Assembly (NCBI GenBank): GCA_903848885.1
Contig: CAINHL010000031.1
Span: 1 to 35,684, forward strand
Length of the DNA stretch: 35,684 nt
Direction: 5' to 3'
DNA from: an uncultured Actinomycetes bacterium
GTDB taxonomy: Bacteria; Actinomycetota; Acidimicrobiia; Acidimicrobiales; RAAP-2
The notes below the pieces were generated by a model. That model was not told where the DNA came from, ran no database searches, and was given only the letters and a program-made list of their open reading frames with translations. Below are positions 24,962 to 33,015 of this stretch, one piece after another. Numbering within the stretch: position 1 is the first letter of the stretch; the number at the start of each line of letters is the position of its first letter. The position numbers were made by a program, and so were the translations under genes.

Positions 24962-27811
24962 TCAGCTGCAACCGCTGGTTGCTCCGCAACTCGCGCAGAC
25001 GTAGCACGAACCCGCACGTTGCATGGAGTCACCGCAGGCGTAACACATCGGCGCGTCACGCTGTTCGCTGCGAGCCAAGGGCTTTTCCGTGGCTGCGGGC
25101 TTCGGGGTGATGTCCAACAAACGGGGCTGTACGGGAACCACTTCAATGCCGACGGTCACCGTGGCCTGCTCGGCAATTTCCGGCAAGGTCGGCTGGATGC
25201 GCTCGCTGGTCGAGAGCACACCCAAGTCCTCACGCTCGCTCGGTGCCAGATAGTCCAAGGCCAGACGACGGAAAATGTAGTCCACCAGCGACGAGGCGAT
25301 GCGGAGTTCTGCGTCATCGGTCATGCCGGAAGGCTCGAACTTCATGTTCACGTACTTGCGCACATAGGTCGCCAGGGGCACACCGTGCTGGAGTCCCAGG
25401 GAGATCGAGATGGAGAAGGCGTCCATGATGCCGGCGAGGGTTGATCCCTGCTTCGACACTTTGATGAATACTTCACCGGGACGACCATCTTCGTACTCAC
25501 CCACCGTGACGTAACCCTCACAGTCGGCCACGCGGAAGGCGAAAGTGCTCGATACGCGACGACGGGGCAGGCGCTCGCGCACCGCACCGACGAGCACGGG
25601 TGTTGCCCCGTTCGAGGCTGCCAGTCGTGCTTCGAGTTCCGCGACACGCGCCTGGAGTTCCGCCGCGACGCTAGTGTCCGCGACCACGACATTCTCGATG
25701 GTGGCTCCACCCTTTTCGCCGTCCTTTTTCATGGTCGACAGTGGCTGGGCGACTTTGCAGTTGTCACGGTAGATCGCCACGGCCTTGATGCCCAACTTCC
25801 AGGCTTCGAGGTGCAGCTCTTCCACGTCTTCGATGCTCGCGTCTTCTGGCATGTTCACGGTCTTGGAAATAGCGCCAGAAATGAAGGGCTGAACAGCGCC
25901 CATCATCTTGACGTGACCCATGTGGTGAATGGTGTTGTCACCCATGGAGCACGCAAACACCGCGAGGTGCTCGGGACGAAGCTCCGGCGCACCCACGATG
26001 GTCTTGTTCTCATCGATGTAAGCCACGATGGAGTCAACTTCTGTCGGGCTGTAGCCCAACTTTGACAAGGCACGCGGCACCGTCTGGTTCACGATGGCCA
26101 TGTTGCCGCCACCCACCAGCTTCTTGAATTTCACCAAGCCCAGGTCGGGCTCGATTCCGGTGGTGTCACAGTCCATGAGCAAACCAATGGTTCCGGTCGG
26201 AGCGAGCACGGAGGCCTGCGCGTTACGGGTACCGTATTTCTCGCTCAATTCCACGGCCTCATCCCACGCGGTCTGCGCCGCGTAGAGAACATCGTAGAAA
26301 CGGTCTTCGATGTTCGCGATTTCGTAGGAGGCGTCACGGTGTTTGTTCAAGACCTGCAACATCGGCTCACGATTTTCGGCGTAGCCATCGTGCGCACCCA
26401 TGCGGCTGGCAATACGAGCGCTCGTGGCGTAGGCGTGTCCAGTAAGAATGGCTGTTAGCGCAGCCGCGAGAGCGCGGCCCTCGTTTGAGTCGTAGGCCAA
26501 ACCCTCGGCCATCAAGAGCGCACCGATGTTGGCGTAGCCAATTCCCAGTTGGCGGAATTTACGACTGTTAATGCCGATCATTTCGGTCGGGTAATCCGCA
26601 CAGCCCACGATAATTTCCTGGGCGGTAAAGACAACTTCGATGGCCGATTTGTAGGCCTCGACATCAATAGAGTCGTCGCTGCGCAGGAATTTCATGAGAT
26701 TCAAACTGGCCAAGTTGCAGGCCGAGTTATCCACGTGCATGTACTCCGAGCAGGGATTCGATCCGTTAATGCGGTCGGTGTTCGAACTGGTGTGCCAGGC
26801 GTTGATAGTGGTGTCGAACTGCAAGCCGGGGTCGGCACACTGCCACGCGGCCGTAGCGATGTCGCGCCAGAGTTTGCGCGCCTTGACGGTTTCCACGGCT
26901 GTCGCTCCGTCACGGCTCATCAATGACCAATCACCATCGGCAATGACGGCATTCATGAAATCATCCGACACGCGCACTGAATTGTTGGCGTTCTGGTATT
27001 GGATGGAGTGAATGTCGGCGCCGTCGAGGTCCATGTCGAAGCCCGCGTCACGAAGTGCCAAGGCCTTCTTCTCTTCTTTGGCCTTGCACCAGATGAACTC
27101 TTGAATATCAGGGTGGTCCGCGTCGAGGATGACCATCTTGGCCGCACGACGCGTTTTGCCGCCGGACTTAATAGTTCCCGCGGATGCGTCAGCGCCACGC
27201 ATGAATGACACCGGACCGGAAGCGGTTCCACCACCTTCGAGGATTTCACGTGAGGAGCGGATCTTGGAGAGGTTCACTCCCGCGCCCGAACCACCCTTGA
27301 AGATGATTCCTTCTTCGGTGTACCAGTTCAAAATGGAACGCATGGAGTCTTCGACAGCCAGGATGAAGCAGGCACTGCCCTGCTGGGGCACGCCGGCGAC
27401 GCCGATGTTGAACCACACGGGAGAGTTAAAAGCGGCCTTCTGGGTAACCAAAAGGTGCTTGAGCTCCGCGTTGAACGTTGCCGCTTCGGCATCGTCGACG
27501 AAGTAAGCACCCTCAACGCCCCAGCGAGTTACGGTGTCGACGATGCGGTCGACGACCTGCTTCATGGAGTGTTCACGCTCCGGAGTTCCCAGGGTGCCGC
27601 GGAAATACTTCTGCGCGAGAATGTTGGTGGCATTTACCGAGAAGGCGGCAGGGACTTCTACGCCGAGCTGCTCGAAAGCCACTGATCCGTCGCGGAAGTT
27701 GGTCAACCGAGTGTCACGACGCTCCCAGACAATGTCGTCGTAGGGGTGACGATCCTCCGTCGTGAAAAAACGTCGTAATCCAATTCCGAGTCGCTGAGGT
27801 GCGATAGCCAT
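24962..27811 (-). CDS. nrdJ: Vitamin B12-dependent class II ribonucleotide reductase
   Basis: Reduces ribonucleotides to deoxyribonucleotides with adenosylcobalamin as radical source, independent of oxygen. The 949-aa protein has the reductase barrel with FNSPVWFNIGV, GSACFILAVEDSM (substrate-reducing Cys), GGSGAGVNLSKIRSS and NPCSEYMHVDNSACNLASLNL (radical Cys and Glu in the PCSE loop). After the core, a heptad-like segment at 715-738 (AELQARVAELEARLAAS) leads to the C-terminal domain, ending in a cysteine-rich tail with C923, C926, C936, C939, C942 and C948 (YACGD, CYVCASCGATSGCS), a likely zinc ribbon and redox relay. An AAAGGAAAA ribosome binding site precedes the ATG at 27811. Upstream are a strong promoter and NrdR-like boxes. 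nrdR itself is not in the window. No intein is seen. Confidence 0.96.
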   Translation of the reverse strand: MAIAPQRLGIGLRRFFTTEDRHPYDDIVWERRDTRLTNFRDGSVAFEQLGVEVPAAFSVNATNILAQKYFRGTLGTPEREHSMKQVVDRIVDTVTRWGVEGAYFVDDAEAATFNAELKHLLVTQKAAFNSPVWFNIGVAGVPQQGSACFILAVEDSMRSILNWYTEEGIIFKGGSGAGVNLSKIRSSREILEGGGTASGPVSFMRGADASAGTIKSGGKTRRAAKMVILDADHPDIQEFIWCKAKEEKKALALRDAGFDMDLDGADIHSIQYQNANNSVRVSDDFMNAVIADGDWSLMSRDGATAVETVKARKLWRDIATAAWQCADPGLQFDTTINAWHTSSNTDRINGSNPCSEYMHVDNSACNLASLNLMKFLRSDDSIDVEAYKSAIEVVFTAQEIIVGCADYPTEMIGINSRKFRQLGIGYANIGALLMAEGLAYDSNEGRALAAALTAILTGHAYATSARIASRMGAHDGYAENREPMLQVLNKHRDASYEIANIEDRFYDVLYAAQTAWDEAVELSEKYGTRNAQASVLAPTGTIGLLMDCDTTGIEPDLGLVKFKKLVGGGNMAIVNQTVPRALSKLGYSPTEVDSIVAYIDENKTIVGAPELRPEHLAVFACSMGDNTIHHMGHVKMMGAVQPFISGAISKTVNMPEDASIEDVEELHLEAWKLGIKAVAIYRDNCKVAQPLSTMKKDGEKGGATIENVVVADTSVAAELQARVAELEARLAASNGATPVLVGAVRERLPRRRVSSTFAFRVADCEGYVTVGEYEDGRPGEVFIKVSKQGSTLAGIMDAFSISISLGLQHGVPLATYVRKYVNMKFEPSGMTDDAELRIASSLVDYIFRRLALDYLAPSEREDLGVLSTSERIQPTLPEIAEQATVTVGIEVVPVQPRLLDITPKPAATEKPLARSEQRDAPMCYACGDSMQRAGSCYVCASCGATSGCS

Positions 27812-27912
27812 TTTCTTTTTTCCTTTTCTTCGAATGTATTTTCCGACACTGCAGTAACTACATCTCGCGGAATTAGTGGGAAAGGTACATTACCGTCCCG
27901 CCAGCCCCTCGA

Positions 27913-27928
27913 ACACAACATGTTGTGG
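27913..27928. promoter_or_regulatory. NrdR-like box 1 upstream of nrdJ
   Basis: ACACAACATGTTGTGG contains a perfect 14-bp palindrome, CACAACA/TGTTGTG (27914-27927), and matches the NrdR consensus acaCwAtATaTwGtgt at 13 of 16 positions. It lies downstream of the predicted transcription start, in the nrdJ leader. NrdR is the ATP/dATP-sensing repressor of ribonucleotide reductase genes. Confidence 0.75.
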
Positions 27929-27944
27929 TGGGGTCCACTGCACG

Positions 27945-27960
27945 TCGCAAGATGCTGTGC
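27945..27960. promoter_or_regulatory. NrdR-like box 2 (degenerate)
   Basis: TCGCAAGATGCTGTGC matches the same consensus at 10 of 16 positions, keeping the core C-A-A-x-A-T and T-G-T-G. It starts exactly 32 bp from box 1, the three-helical-turn spacing typical of tandem NrdR boxes, and would cover the transcription start. Weak on its own; the spacing is what makes it credible. Confidence 0.5.
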
Positions 27961-27961
27961 C

Positions 27962-27990
27962 ATTACAGCACTGTAATTACACCGTGTCAA
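27962..27990 (-). promoter_or_regulatory. Consensus-like promoter of nrdJ
   Basis: Minus-strand TTGACA (27985-27990) is separated by exactly 17 bp from TGTAAT (27962-27967), one mismatch from TATAAT. Transcription would start near 27955 and give a leader of about 144 nt. The -10 region lies in a palindrome ATTACAG-CA-CTGTAAT (27962-27977), a possible additional operator. The leader is too short for a cobalamin riboswitch. Confidence 0.75.
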
Positions 27991-28039
27991 CTCTTTTTGA
28001 GCAAACTTTTGTTAACTCCTGATGGCGTGCAATTTTCAC

Positions 28040-28045
28040 TAGCGT
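28040..28045 (+). promoter_or_regulatory. Putative leaderless -10 element of glpK
   Basis: TAGCGT is followed by 7 nt and the ATG at 28053. No Shine-Dalgarno sequence is visible. Confidence 0.4.
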
Positions 28046-28052
28046 TCCCTTG

Positions 28053-29543
28053 ATGGAACTCGTTCTGGCCCTCGACGCCGGCACCACGGGGGTTCGCTGT
28101 GTGGCCTACGGACCCCGTCTGGAAGTGGTCGCGTCCAGCCACCGCGAGCTCCCCCAGCACTTCCCCTCCCCCGGTTGGGTAGAGCACGACGCTCGCGACA
28201 TCGCCCGCCTGTCACTCGAAACCATGAGTGAATTAGCGCAAGGCCTCCTCGCGCAGGGGCACGAGATCATCGTGGTCGGCCTGACGAATCAACGCGAAAC
28301 GACCATCGGTTTTTCGCGCGCTACGGGCGAGCTGTGCCACCGAGCGATTGTCTGGCAAGACCGTCGCACCACCGACGACTGTGAGCTTCTGCGTCGTGGA
28401 GCGCACGAAGACGAGATTCGAAAGACCACCGGTCTGGTTCTTGATCCATACTTCTCGGGGACCAAAATGAAATGGTTGCTCGAGCACACCAGACTTGCCC
28501 AGATGGACGAACCGGCATTAGCTACCGTCGATTCCTATCTCGTCTGGATACTCACCGGTGGAGTGGACGGCGGGGTCTTTCGTACCGAAGCCTCTAACGC
28601 CTCGCGCACCATGCTGATGGACCTCGCGGGTACCCATTGGTCACCCGAAATGTCAATCCTCTTGGGTGTGCCCACTGCCATGTTGGCCACCATTATTCCC
28701 TCCGCCTCGCATTGGGGCACCATTGCCGCCAGTGCGGTGCCGGAACTCGAAGGTGTCCCAATTTGTGGCGTTCTCGGCGACCAACAGGCGGCACTCTTCG
28801 GTCAGGCCTGCTTCCAACCCGGCATGGTGAAAGCCACCTACGGTACCGGAGCCTTTGTTTTAGCCTTGGCCGGCGACGTCTCCCCTCCGCCGCAGCCGGG
28901 CCTCATCTCCACGGTGGCGTGGAATCTCGGTCAATTTGGCCCCACCAGTTACGCCTACGAGGGCTCCGCCTTCGTCGCGGGGGCGGCGGTCCAGTGGATG
29001 CGCGACGAGCTTGGTTTGATCGACAACGCCGAAGATCTCGAACCCTTAGCCCACAGCGTCAGTGATAGCGGTGGCGTGAGTTTTGTTCCCGCCTTCACGG
29101 GTCTCGGGTCGCCCTTCTGGGATGCGGACGCCCGCGGTTCTCTCCTCGGCCTCACTCGAGGAACCAACCGGGGCCATATCGCCCGTGCGGTCCTGGAGGC
29201 CCAAGCATTTCAGGTACGCGCCATGACCGACGCCTTCGCCACCGCAGGGGTCGCGTTGCATGAAGTTCGTGCGGACGGCGGCATGGCTGCCATGAACTCG
29301 CTCATGCATCTTCAAGCCTGCGCCTCACGTGTTCGTGTTCGTCGCAGCACATCCTTAGAGGCAACGGCGCGCGGGGTGGCGTCTCTCGCCGGGCTTGAAG
29401 CAGGAATGTGGGGCTCGCTGGAAGAAATATCAGATTTGTGGACCAGTGACTACGACGCTTCGCCCGACAACGACCCCGCACTCGAAGTTCTTTATGGTCG
29501 CTGGCTCGATTCGGTACGCCGTTCCCACGCCGTACTTTCCTAG
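28053..29543 (+). CDS. glpK: Glycerol kinase (FGGY family)
   Basis: Phosphorylates glycerol to sn-glycerol 3-phosphate for catabolism or phospholipid synthesis. With the ATG at 28053 the protein is 496 aa, the family norm. Diagnostic stretches are LALDAGTTGVRC (ATP loop), GLTNQRETTIGFSRATGELCHRAIVWQDRRT (substrate-binding Arg-Glu), DPYFSGTKMKWLLEH, TEASNASRTMLMDL, GDQQAALFGQACFQPGMVKATYGTGAFVL and DGGMAAMNSLMHLQA. The order and spacing match GlpK rather than xylulose or gluconate kinase, although FGGY substrate calls from sequence remain less certain than the family. No glpF or glpD adjoins. It is followed after 32 bp by a lactonase-like gene, and is divergent from nrdJ. Confidence 0.9.
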   Translation: MELVLALDAGTTGVRCVAYGPRLEVVASSHRELPQHFPSPGWVEHDARDIARLSLETMSELAQGLLAQGHEIIVVGLTNQRETTIGFSRATGELCHRAIVWQDRRTTDDCELLRRGAHEDEIRKTTGLVLDPYFSGTKMKWLLEHTRLAQMDEPALATVDSYLVWILTGGVDGGVFRTEASNASRTMLMDLAGTHWSPEMSILLGVPTAMLATIIPSASHWGTIAASAVPELEGVPICGVLGDQQAALFGQACFQPGMVKATYGTGAFVLALAGDVSPPPQPGLISTVAWNLGQFGPTSYAYEGSAFVAGAAVQWMRDELGLIDNAEDLEPLAHSVSDSGGVSFVPAFTGLGSPFWDADARGSLLGLTRGTNRGHIARAVLEAQAFQVRAMTDAFATAGVALHEVRADGGMAAMNSLMHLQACASRVRVRRSTSLEATARGVASLAGLEAGMWGSLEEISDLWTSDYDASPDNDPALEVLYGRWLDSVRRSHAVLS

Positions 29544-29575
29544 AAGGTAAGTTGTCCACCAACCGAGGGGGACAG

Positions 29576-30460
29576 ATGACCGACTTCACCACTACGCGCA
29601 TCACTGAGGGACTGGGCTTCGGCGAAGGACCGCGTTGGCACCACGACCGCCTGTGGTACTCCGACTTTTATCGACACGCCGTGTATTCCAATAATGCCGC
29701 CGGGAACGATGAGCGTCTCGAAGTGAGCGTCCCCACTCAGCCCAGCGGATTGGGATGGCTCCCCGATGGATCGCTGCTGATTGTTTCCATGACGGACCAA
29801 AAGGTCCTACGTTGGCACGACGGTGCCCTCTCGGTACACGCTGATATCTCCGCCCACTGCAACTTTTGGGCCAATGACATGGTGGTCTCGTCGACCGGGG
29901 TTGCGTACGTCGGGAACTTCGGTTTTGACCTCGATGCCTTATTACGCGATCACGGCGTGGAGGGGATGATTGCGTCGCCACCGCCGACTACCAATCTTGT
30001 CGTGGTGTCACCGACGGGTGACGTACTCCAGACCGTGCCGGGCATGGCATTCCCTAACGGATCGGTCATTACCCCCGACGGCAAGACCCTTATTGTGGGC
30101 GAGACCATGACTTTTCACTTCAGCGCATTTGACATTGCCGAGGATGGCACCCTGTCGAACCAACGCACCTGGGCGCAATTGGACTTCGTAGCCACCGACG
30201 GCTGTTGCTTGGACTCCGAAGGGCAAATCTGGGTGGCAAACGCCTTGGCCCCCCAAGTTCTGCGTATCAAAGAGGGCGGGCAGATCACCGCCCGCGTCAC
30301 CACCGAACAGACCGCTTTCGCCTGCATGCTCGGTGGGGAAAACGAACAAGAGCTCTTCGTCTTCACCTCTCCCAGCTCCGATCGTTTCGTCATCGCCGAC
30401 CAACGCGTCGCCGCCATCGAAAAGGTCAACGTCGGCGTCGCTCGAGCGGGACGGCCCTAA
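29576..30460 (+). CDS. SMP-30 / gluconolactonase / LRE-family protein
   Basis: Six-bladed beta-propeller metalloenzyme that typically hydrolyses sugar lactones or related esters. The 294-aa protein begins MTDFTTTRITEGLGFGEGPRWHHDRLWYSD; the E17 in GEGPRW is the usual first metal ligand. Further signatures are NFWANDMVVSSTGVAYVGNFGF (metal-binding Asn in NDM), FPNGSVITPDGKTLIVGET and ATDGCCLDSEGQIWVANALAPQVLR (conserved Asp in DG). The ATG at 29576 has a GAGGGGGA ribosome binding site; the frame extends upstream to 29552 but is less likely. It lies between glpK and the DUF1254 gene on the same strand, with only 2 bp to the latter. The specific lactone is unknown. Confidence 0.88.
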   Translation: MTDFTTTRITEGLGFGEGPRWHHDRLWYSDFYRHAVYSNNAAGNDERLEVSVPTQPSGLGWLPDGSLLIVSMTDQKVLRWHDGALSVHADISAHCNFWANDMVVSSTGVAYVGNFGFDLDALLRDHGVEGMIASPPPTTNLVVVSPTGDVLQTVPGMAFPNGSVITPDGKTLIVGETMTFHFSAFDIAEDGTLSNQRTWAQLDFVATDGCCLDSEGQIWVANALAPQVLRIKEGGQITARVTTEQTAFACMLGGENEQELFVFTSPSSDRFVIADQRVAAIEKVNVGVARAGRP

Positions 30461-30462
30461 GC

Positions 30463-31803
30463 ATGGTCACCACTCGCGACGTCTTCGATGACGCCGAATT
30501 GGCGCGCATCGCCAAAGAGGCCTATTCCTACTTTGTCCCCCTCGTCATCATGGACATCACTCGCGCCGTCTCGACCAATACCACTCAGGGTTTTGGTCGG
30601 GGCAAGGAGCCCATGAACGTGCTGTCCCATGCGCGCGTATTTCCTCCCGGAACTTTTCGGGGCATCGTGCGTCCCAACTTTGACACCCTGTATTCGACCG
30701 CGTGGATTGACGTCAGCGAAGAGCCCTACGTATTTTCCATTCCTGCCACCCCGGACAAGCGCTTTTTCATGATGCCTCTCTACGACATGTGGACCGAGGT
30801 CTTCGCTTCCCCCGGCACCCGCACTAACGGAACTGAGCCCTTCTCCTTCGCCGTCTGTTCACCGACGTGGCGCGGAGAACTTCCCGCGGGCGTGGAGCGC
30901 ATCGACACTCCCACGCCCATCGTGTGGGCTCTCGGTCGCACCGAGACCTACCTCGAGGCGGACTACCCCCACATCAACGCCTTCCAAGACGCCATCATCA
31001 TGGCCCCCCTCTCCACCTACCCTCACCCCGCAGCCGTCTCGAGTGCCGAACGCGACGCGTCGATCGACATGAAAACTCCTCCCCTGCGGCAACTCGAAGC
31101 TCTCGGAGCCGAAGATTTCTTCGCCCGCGCGAGCGAGCTCATCGCCATTCACCCACCGCACCTCACCGACTGGAACATGGTGGCGCGTCTTCGTCACTTG
31201 AATTTCCACGTGGGTCAGACCTACGACCCCTCAGCGCAGACGCCGGCCATCCAAGCGGCCTTACGCGGCGCTCCCGCGGGAGCCGGCGTGGAGATGATGG
31301 AACGTTTTAAGGCGATTGCCCCCTTCGTGAATGGTTGGCGAACCTTCACTGACACCACAGCGGTGTGGGGTAACTTTTATCTCAAGCGCGCCATGATCGC
31401 TATGTGGGGGTTGGGCATCAACCCGGTCGAAGAAACGGTCTACCCCAGTTTGCAGTTTGACGAAAACGGCCACGGTCTCAAAGGCGAGAACGTCTACCAA
31501 CTGCACTTTACGGAAGAACCACCCTGTCGAGCATTTTGGTCTCTCACCGTCTACGACCCGAAGGGCTTCCCCTTCCCCAACCCCGACGAACGCTACGCCT
31601 TGGGTGATCGCGATGAATTGGTCTACAACGACGACGGTTCACTCGACGTGTTCTTGTCGCAAGAGCGCCCCTCCGCCGTGCCCTTCGCCAACTGGCTGCC
31701 CGTTCCCGAAGGTGCTTTCAACGTCACCATGCGTATCTATTGGCCCGAGGACGAAATCTTCTCGCTGGGGTGGACGCCGCCGCCCGCCCGCATCGTCTCT
31801 TAG
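30463..31803 (+). CDS. DUF1254 / DUF1214 domain protein
   Basis: Two-domain protein of 446 aa, function not established. The N-terminal DUF1254 part has AYSYFVPLVIMDITRAVSTN, FRGIVRPNFDTLYSTAWIDVSEEPYVFSIP and RFFMMPLYDMWTEVFASPGTRT. The C-terminal DUF1214 part has WGNFYLKRAMIAMWGLGINPVEETVYP, PPCRAFWSLTVYDPKGFPFPNPDERYALGDRD and FANWLPVPEGAFNVTMRIYWPED. No signal peptide is visible, although many family members are secreted. It starts 2 bp after the SMP-30 stop codon, so co-translation is likely. The frame stays open upstream to 30205, but that part overlaps the SMP-30 gene and has no homology. The stop overlaps that of alaC by 4 bp. Confidence 0.88.
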   Translation: MVTTRDVFDDAELARIAKEAYSYFVPLVIMDITRAVSTNTTQGFGRGKEPMNVLSHARVFPPGTFRGIVRPNFDTLYSTAWIDVSEEPYVFSIPATPDKRFFMMPLYDMWTEVFASPGTRTNGTEPFSFAVCSPTWRGELPAGVERIDTPTPIVWALGRTETYLEADYPHINAFQDAIIMAPLSTYPHPAAVSSAERDASIDMKTPPLRQLEALGAEDFFARASELIAIHPPHLTDWNMVARLRHLNFHVGQTYDPSAQTPAIQAALRGAPAGAGVEMMERFKAIAPFVNGWRTFTDTTAVWGNFYLKRAMIAMWGLGINPVEETVYPSLQFDENGHGLKGENVYQLHFTEEPPCRAFWSLTVYDPKGFPFPNPDERYALGDRDELVYNDDGSLDVFLSQERPSAVPFANWLPVPEGAFNVTMRIYWPEDEIFSLGWTPPPARIVS

Positions 31804-32999
31804 TTCAGTCGGGTCAAGGTTCGCTTGAGCTGACGAATGGCTTGGTGGGTTCGCTCTTCATTCTCAATGAGGGCGAAACGTACGTGACCATCGCCACCTT
31901 CGCCGAAGCCCACTCCCGGTGAGGTTGCCACATCGGCCTCGTCTACCAAAAAGGTCGAAAACTCTAACGACGACATTTCGCGGTAGGGCTCGGGGATGGG
32001 CGCCCACACGAACATCGAGCCTCGGGGTGGCGTGATATTCCAACCGATTCGATTGAGACCCTCGAGCAAGGTGTCACGCCGCGACTGGTAGATGGTCAGG
32101 AGCTCGTCGGGGTAGTGCGACGCTTCGTTCATCGCCACAATGGCGGCAATCTGCACGGGCTGAAAGGTGCCGTAGTCGAGATAGCTCTTGATCTTGGTCA
32201 GAGCCGCGACCACTTCGGCGTTACCCACCATGAAGCCCACGCGCCAGCCCGCCATAGAGAAGGACTTCGTCAAGGTGTACAGCTCGACGCAGCATTCCTT
32301 GGCGCGCGGCACCTGCAAGATTGAGGGCGGTCGATACCCATCGAAGCCCATGTCGGCGTAGGCGAAATCGTGACAGACAATAACTTCACGCTCGAGGGCA
32401 AATTCGACCAGGCGCGTCATGAAGCTGATGTCGACGCAGGCGCTGGTGGGGTTATGGGGGAACGAGCAGATGATGACCCGCGGTCGTACAGCCGCGCCGT
32501 CATAGGCCGCCACGAGAGATTCAAAAAAAGCGTCGCCGACATCGCCGACGAAGGTTCCCGGATCTTCCATCGGAACGGGTATCACCGTGGCTCCGGCAAA
32601 GCCGGGACCGGCCAGGTGAATAGGATAGGAGGGCGTAGGCACGAGGGCCGTGTCGCCCGGCCCCAAAAGAACCCACATCAAGTGCGTGAGACCTTCTTTG
32701 GCACCAATGGTGGTGACCACTTCGGTTTCGTAATCCAGGTCGACGTCAAAAAGATTTTTATACCGCGTGGCCATGGCTTGGCGAAGGTTGGGCAGTCCGC
32801 GACTAGCGCTGTAGCGGTGGTTCTTCGGATTGTGCGCAGCTTCCGCCAATTTCTCAACGGCAATCAGGGGGCTCGGGAGGTCGGGATTGCCGAAGCCGAA
32901 GTCGACCACGTCACGACCCTCCGCACGCGCGGCCGCCTTGCGTGCGTTGATGGCGGCAAAGACGTAGGGGGGCAGACCGTTAATCCGACGAAATTCCAT
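31800..32999 (-). CDS. alaC: Alanine aminotransferase AlaC-like (PLP-dependent, class I/II)
   Basis: Transfers an amino group between alanine and 2-oxoglutarate. The 399-aa protein closely follows E. coli AlaC as I recall it: RINGLPPYVF at the N-terminus, DFGFGNPDLPSP, HRYSASRGLPNLRQA, IGAKEGLTHLMW, VPTPSYPIHLAGP, FPHNPTSACVD, HDFAYADMGFDGYRPPSILQVPRAK and LTKSFSMAGWRVGFMVGN, where the Lys of TKSFSMAG forms the PLP Schiff base. The C-terminal arginine motif VRFALIENEERTHQAIR is also shared. TAGCGT 6 nt upstream and no ribosome binding site suggest a leaderless transcript, separate from the LLM gene 16 bp upstream. An LL-diaminopimelate aminotransferase role is a less likely alternative. Confidence 0.93.
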   Translation of the reverse strand: MEFRRINGLPPYVFAAINARKAAARAEGRDVVDFGFGNPDLPSPLIAVEKLAEAAHNPKNHRYSASRGLPNLRQAMATRYKNLFDVDLDYETEVVTTIGAKEGLTHLMWVLLGPGDTALVPTPSYPIHLAGPGFAGATVIPVPMEDPGTFVGDVGDAFFESLVAAYDGAAVRPRVIICSFPHNPTSACVDISFMTRLVEFALEREVIVCHDFAYADMGFDGYRPPSILQVPRAKECCVELYTLTKSFSMAGWRVGFMVGNAEVVAALTKIKSYLDYGTFQPVQIAAIVAMNEASHYPDELLTIYQSRRDTLLEGLNRIGWNITPPRGSMFVWAPIPEPYREMSSLEFSTFLVDEADVATSPGVGFGEGGDGHVRFALIENEERTHQAIRQLKRTLTRLN

Positions 33000-33005
33000 T
33001 ACCGA

Positions 33006-33011
33006 ACGCTA
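33006..33011 (-). promoter_or_regulatory. Putative leaderless -10 element of alaC
   Basis: Minus-strand TAGCGT is followed by TCGGTA (6 nt) and the ATG at 32999. It sits in the 16-bp gap after the LLM gene, so alaC could be transcribed apart from the upstream operon. Confidence 0.45.
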
Positions 33012-33015
33012 GCAA

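Noticed and set aside
24962-27811. Intein or insertion in nrdJ
   Set aside because: The 949-aa length and continuous motif order match uninterrupted class II reductases; no splice-site motifs were seen.
27812-27960. Cobalamin riboswitch before the B12-dependent reductase
   Set aside because: The leader from the predicted start is about 144 nt, shorter than these riboswitches, and I find no B12-box-like sequence. Absence is judged by eye only.
30205-30462. Upstream extension of the DUF1254 protein
   Set aside because: It runs out of frame through the SMP-30 gene and reads as arginine-rich, homology-free sequence. The ATG at 30463 directly follows the SMP-30 stop.
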